Below are positions 31,113 to 33,402 of a stretch of DNA of 33,402 nucleotides, piece after piece (position 1 is the first letter of the stretch; each line of letters begins with the position of its first letter). Below the pieces are notes generated by a model that saw only the letters and a list, made by a program, of their open reading frames with translations, searched no databases and was not told where the DNA came from. The position numbers and the translations under genes are program-made. The DNA comes from Planctomycetaceae bacterium (GTDB taxonomy: Bacteria > Planctomycetota > Planctomycetia > Isosphaerales > Isosphaeraceae): contig JAFAHT010000407.1 of assembly GCA_019237095.1 (NCBI GenBank), positions 1 through 33,402 of the forward strand. The letters run 5' to 3'.

Positions 31113-33402
31113 GAGATCGACGAGCAGAGCGTTCGGGACCGCCACCTTGCCGGGATGCTTGCCCCCAAGCGGCAGGAACTCTCACCCGAGCAGTTCGACG
31201 AGCTTTCCCAGGGGGGTAGCGGATCGGTCGAGGACGGGGCCACCGAATCGTCGTCCCCGACAACGAAGACGATGTTCCCGTCGTCGTTCGGGATGACGTT
31301 TTGCGTCGGCCTCGAAGCGGAGGCCCTCCAGATCACGGCTCGATGGGGGCACTATCACCGGGATCGGAGCGAAACCCTCACGGCCAAGAGCGGCGACAAG
31401 AAACTGGTCTGGAAGCGTGCCCAGCGAGAGGCTGTCTCCGAAGCGATCCCGCTGAAGGTCGGGAGGCTGAACTGGACCCCGGATGGGGAGTTCCCAGAGG
31501 TCCAAGTTCAGGGCCTCGTCCGCAAGCGGGACGACTTCTGGAGCGTCACACTCTTCCTTGTCAACGGCCAGCAGGAGCCCAAGAAACTGCGCGACTCGGC
31601 CTGGGTCTTTCAGCCCGAACTGATCGTGGAGTCGCCCGGTAAGGAAGCCATCTTTCACAGTCGCCCTCAACAGAAAGACCCAGGCAAGAGCGATCCTGTG
31701 ACCTTCGCCGAGGAGCAGGAAATGGCGATGCTCTATCGCCACCACGTCGAGTTCGGCGTCGGACATGGCGTGAGCGTCCACGCCGAATGCCCGGATGGTA
31801 TCTGCGACAAAGCGTCTCGGCTCTCGACCAGGGTGGTCCCCACCCACGAGGTGCCCCAGACAACGCCACCGACCACGGCTGATTGGCCCAGGATGTCCGG
31901 GCTGGTGCTCGACATGAAGGAGTTGGGCGAAACACCCACGTCCCAGATTGAGTCCAAGCTCCGGCCGCTGATCACGGCCTATGACGCCTGGATCAAGGAC
32001 CGGCAGGCGGAGCTCAAGAAACCCGATATGGCCCTCTATCAGAAGCCGGGCGAGGCGGCTTTGACTCGGTGCAAGGTCACGCTCCAGCGGATCGAGGAGG
32101 GGCTCCAACTGATCCTCGACGACGGCAAAGCCGCGGACGCCTTCCGATTCGCCAATCTGGCCATGTGGAAGCAGCGCATCCAGACGATCATCTCGCTCAG
32201 ACGACGCCGTGATGAGCCGGTGGACGAGCGCGCCATCGACATCCCTGAGAACCGCTCCTGGTATCCCTTCCAGTTGGCCTTCATCCTGCTCAATTTGCCG
32301 AGCATCACCCGGCTCGACCACAAGGACCGAACGTCCGAATCGGAGGCGATGGCCGATCTGCTGTGGTTCCCGACAGGGGGAGGCAAGACAGAGGCGTACC
32401 TTGGACTGTCGGCCTACACGATGGGGCTACGGAGGCTCCAGGGGACGGTGGCCGGTCGCTCTGGCGAGTGCGGCATCGCCGTGCTGATGCGCTATACGCT
32501 GCGGCTACTGACCATCCAGCAGTTCCAGCGGGCCACTGCCCTGATCTGTGCCTGCGAAGTGATCCGGCGGTCCGACGAGAAGACATGGGGCAAGGAACCG
32601 TTCCGCATCGGCCTCTGGGTGGGACAGAAGACGACCCCGAATACGACCGATGCCGCCGCCGAGGCAATCCAGGAGGAGCGCGGTGGCAAATACAAGGGAC
32701 GAGGCAGCGGCACCCCGGCCCAACTGACGAATTGCCCTTGGTGCGGGACCAAGATCAACGCCGGGCAGCACATCAAGGTTGAGAGCTATACAAAGGGGCG
32801 ATGCCGCACTGTGACATACTGTGGCGACGAACTGGGCCGTTGCCCCTTCAGCGCCAAGAACTCTCCGCTCGAGGGCATCCCGGTCCTGGTCGTGGACGAG
32901 GAAATCTACCGGCGACTGCCAACCTTGCTGATCGCCACCGTGGACAAGTTCGCCCAGATGCCCTGGAACGGCAAGGTGGGGATGCTGTTCGGCCAGGTGG
33001 ACGCCTTCTGCCCCCGCCACGGCTTCTGCTCCCCCGAGCTGGCCTGCGGTATGAACCACCCGAAAAAGGATAAATGGCCCGCGGTCCGTGTGCAGCCGCA
33101 CAAGCCGCTGCGTCCGCCGGACCTCATCATCCAGGACGAGCTGCACCTGATCTCCGGGCCGCTGGGGACGCTGGTCGGCCTGTACGAGACGGCGGTGGAT
33201 CGGCTCTGCACCTGGGAGGCCGGCGGCAAGAAGGTCCGGCCCAAGGTGATCGCCTCGACGGCGACCATCCGCAAGGCCGGCGACCAGGTCCACGCCACCT
33301 TCCTGCGGCGAGTAAGCGTCTTCCCGCCTCAGAGCCTCGACGTGCGAGATAACTTCTTCTCCCGCCAGCGGCCGCCGAGCGAGGCCGAACCCGGTCGGCT
33401 GT
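31074..33402 (+). CDS. drmA: DISARM helicase DrmA, N-terminus lost, runs off window
   Basis: DrmA is the core DISARM helicase. The frame is open without a stop from 31050 to the window end. Seen: EEIDEQSVRDRHLAGMLAPK at the first conserved residues, TMFPSSFGMTFCVGLEAEAL, GFWVTLFLVNGQ-like region, the Walker A WFPTGGGKTEAYLGL (~32364-32400), cysteine pairs of a zinc-ribbon-like insert (NCPWCG at 32730-32747; YCGDELGRCPF), the DELH box (33135-33146) and STATIRKA (~33255). The family's first ~25 residues and a start codon are absent; the nearest in-frame starts are GTG 31074 (no good ribosome binding site) and ATG 31155. The second RecA domain, drmB and drmC should lie beyond 33402. Confidence 0.83.
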   Translation, partial: MKKSSPHWLDTWEEIDEQSVRDRHLAGMLAPKRQELSPEQFDELSQGGSGSVEDGATESSSPTTKTMFPSSFGMTFCVGLEAEALQITARWGHYHRDRSETLTAKSGDKKLVWKRAQREAVSEAIPLKVGRLNWTPDGEFPEVQVQGLVRKRDDFWSVTLFLVNGQQEPKKLRDSAWVFQPELIVESPGKEAIFHSRPQQKDPGKSDPVTFAEEQEMAMLYRHHVEFGVGHGVSVHAECPDGICDKASRLSTRVVPTHEVPQTTPPTTADWPRMSGLVLDMKELGETPTSQIESKLRPLITAYDAWIKDRQAELKKPDMALYQKPGEAALTRCKVTLQRIEEGLQLILDDGKAADAFRFANLAMWKQRIQTIISLRRRRDEPVDERAIDIPENRSWYPFQLAFILLNLPSITRLDHKDRTSESEAMADLLWFPTGGGKTEAYLGLSAYTMGLRRLQGTVAGRSGECGIAVLMRYTLRLLTIQQFQRATALICACEVIRRSDEKTWGKEPFRIGLWVGQKTTPNTTDAAAEAIQEERGGKYKGRGSGTPAQLTNCPWCGTKINAGQHIKVESYTKGRCRTVTYCGDELGRCPFSAKNSPLEGIPVLVVDEEIYRRLPTLLIATVDKFAQMPWNGKVGMLFGQVDAFCPRHGFCSPELACGMNHPKKDKWPAVRVQPHKPLRPPDLIIQDELHLISGPLGTLVGLYETAVDRLCTWEAGGKKVRPKVIASTATIRKAGDQVHATFLRRVSVFPPQSLDVRDNFFSRQRPPSEAEPGRL

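Noticed and set aside
31182-32321. Antisense frame opposite drmA
   Set aside because: The sense strand carries the DrmA helicase motifs in a continuous frame; the antisense product is a shadow.

Overview
The window reads as chromosomal DNA from a GC-rich planctomycete, probably of the Isosphaeraceae type. This is an inference from gene content (a 2-phosphosulfolactate phosphatase, an Hanks-type kinase, a Uma2 endonuclease, a conserved planctomycete-like hypothetical protein, and a small Gly/Pro/Tyr-rich secreted protein) and from high GC at third codon positions. No rRNA or tRNA gene was found.

Layout. Positions 1-2200 are a scrap zone: a broken vapC-like toxin, a 21-bp direct repeat bracketing a higBA toxin-antitoxin pair, a MITE-like set of inverted repeats, and an IS66-like fragment. 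Positions 2212-8804 carry forward housekeeping and envelope genes: comB-like, glycyl-tRNA synthetase, a sugar-phosphate isomerase-like protein, a small membrane protein and a membrane-anchored patatin-like lipase. Positions 8829-10430 carry a single-EamA protein and a sulfotransferase on the minus strand. Positions 11144-15142 run forward: Uma2, a receiver-like protein, a truncated-looking Ser/Thr kinase, an Mrp/ApbC ATPase without its usual CxxC, and a secreted protein. Positions 15203-19858 are mostly minus strand: AlkA-type glycosylase, class I aminotransferase, conserved hypothetical, GAF protein and cytochrome c, with a ridA-like fragment between the last two on the plus strand. Positions 20080-22670 carry a standalone Helicase_C_3 (XPB/Ssl2-like) protein and the two ends of a broken secreted protein.

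From 23071 to the window end lies a class 1 DISARM anti-phage locus: drmD, two unrecognised genes, drmMI and the first part of drmA. It appears damaged. drmD keeps its first ~200 codons (through the Walker A loop) and its last ~410 codons, but the helicase core between them is gone and the two pieces are in different frames. drmMI has a frameshift before its C-terminal winged-helix-like region. That region is then cut off and runs straight into drmA, which lacks its normal N-terminus and is read in yet another frame.

The wider pattern is notable. At least six genes in 33 kb (vapC, kinase, ridA, the secreted protein, drmD, drmMI/drmA) keep well-conserved ends but have lost internal or terminal pieces. 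This could be real pseudogenisation or collapsed assembly gaps, and the sequence alone cannot separate the two. The most novel candidate content is the pair of small genes at 25187-26538, inserted between drmD and drmMI.
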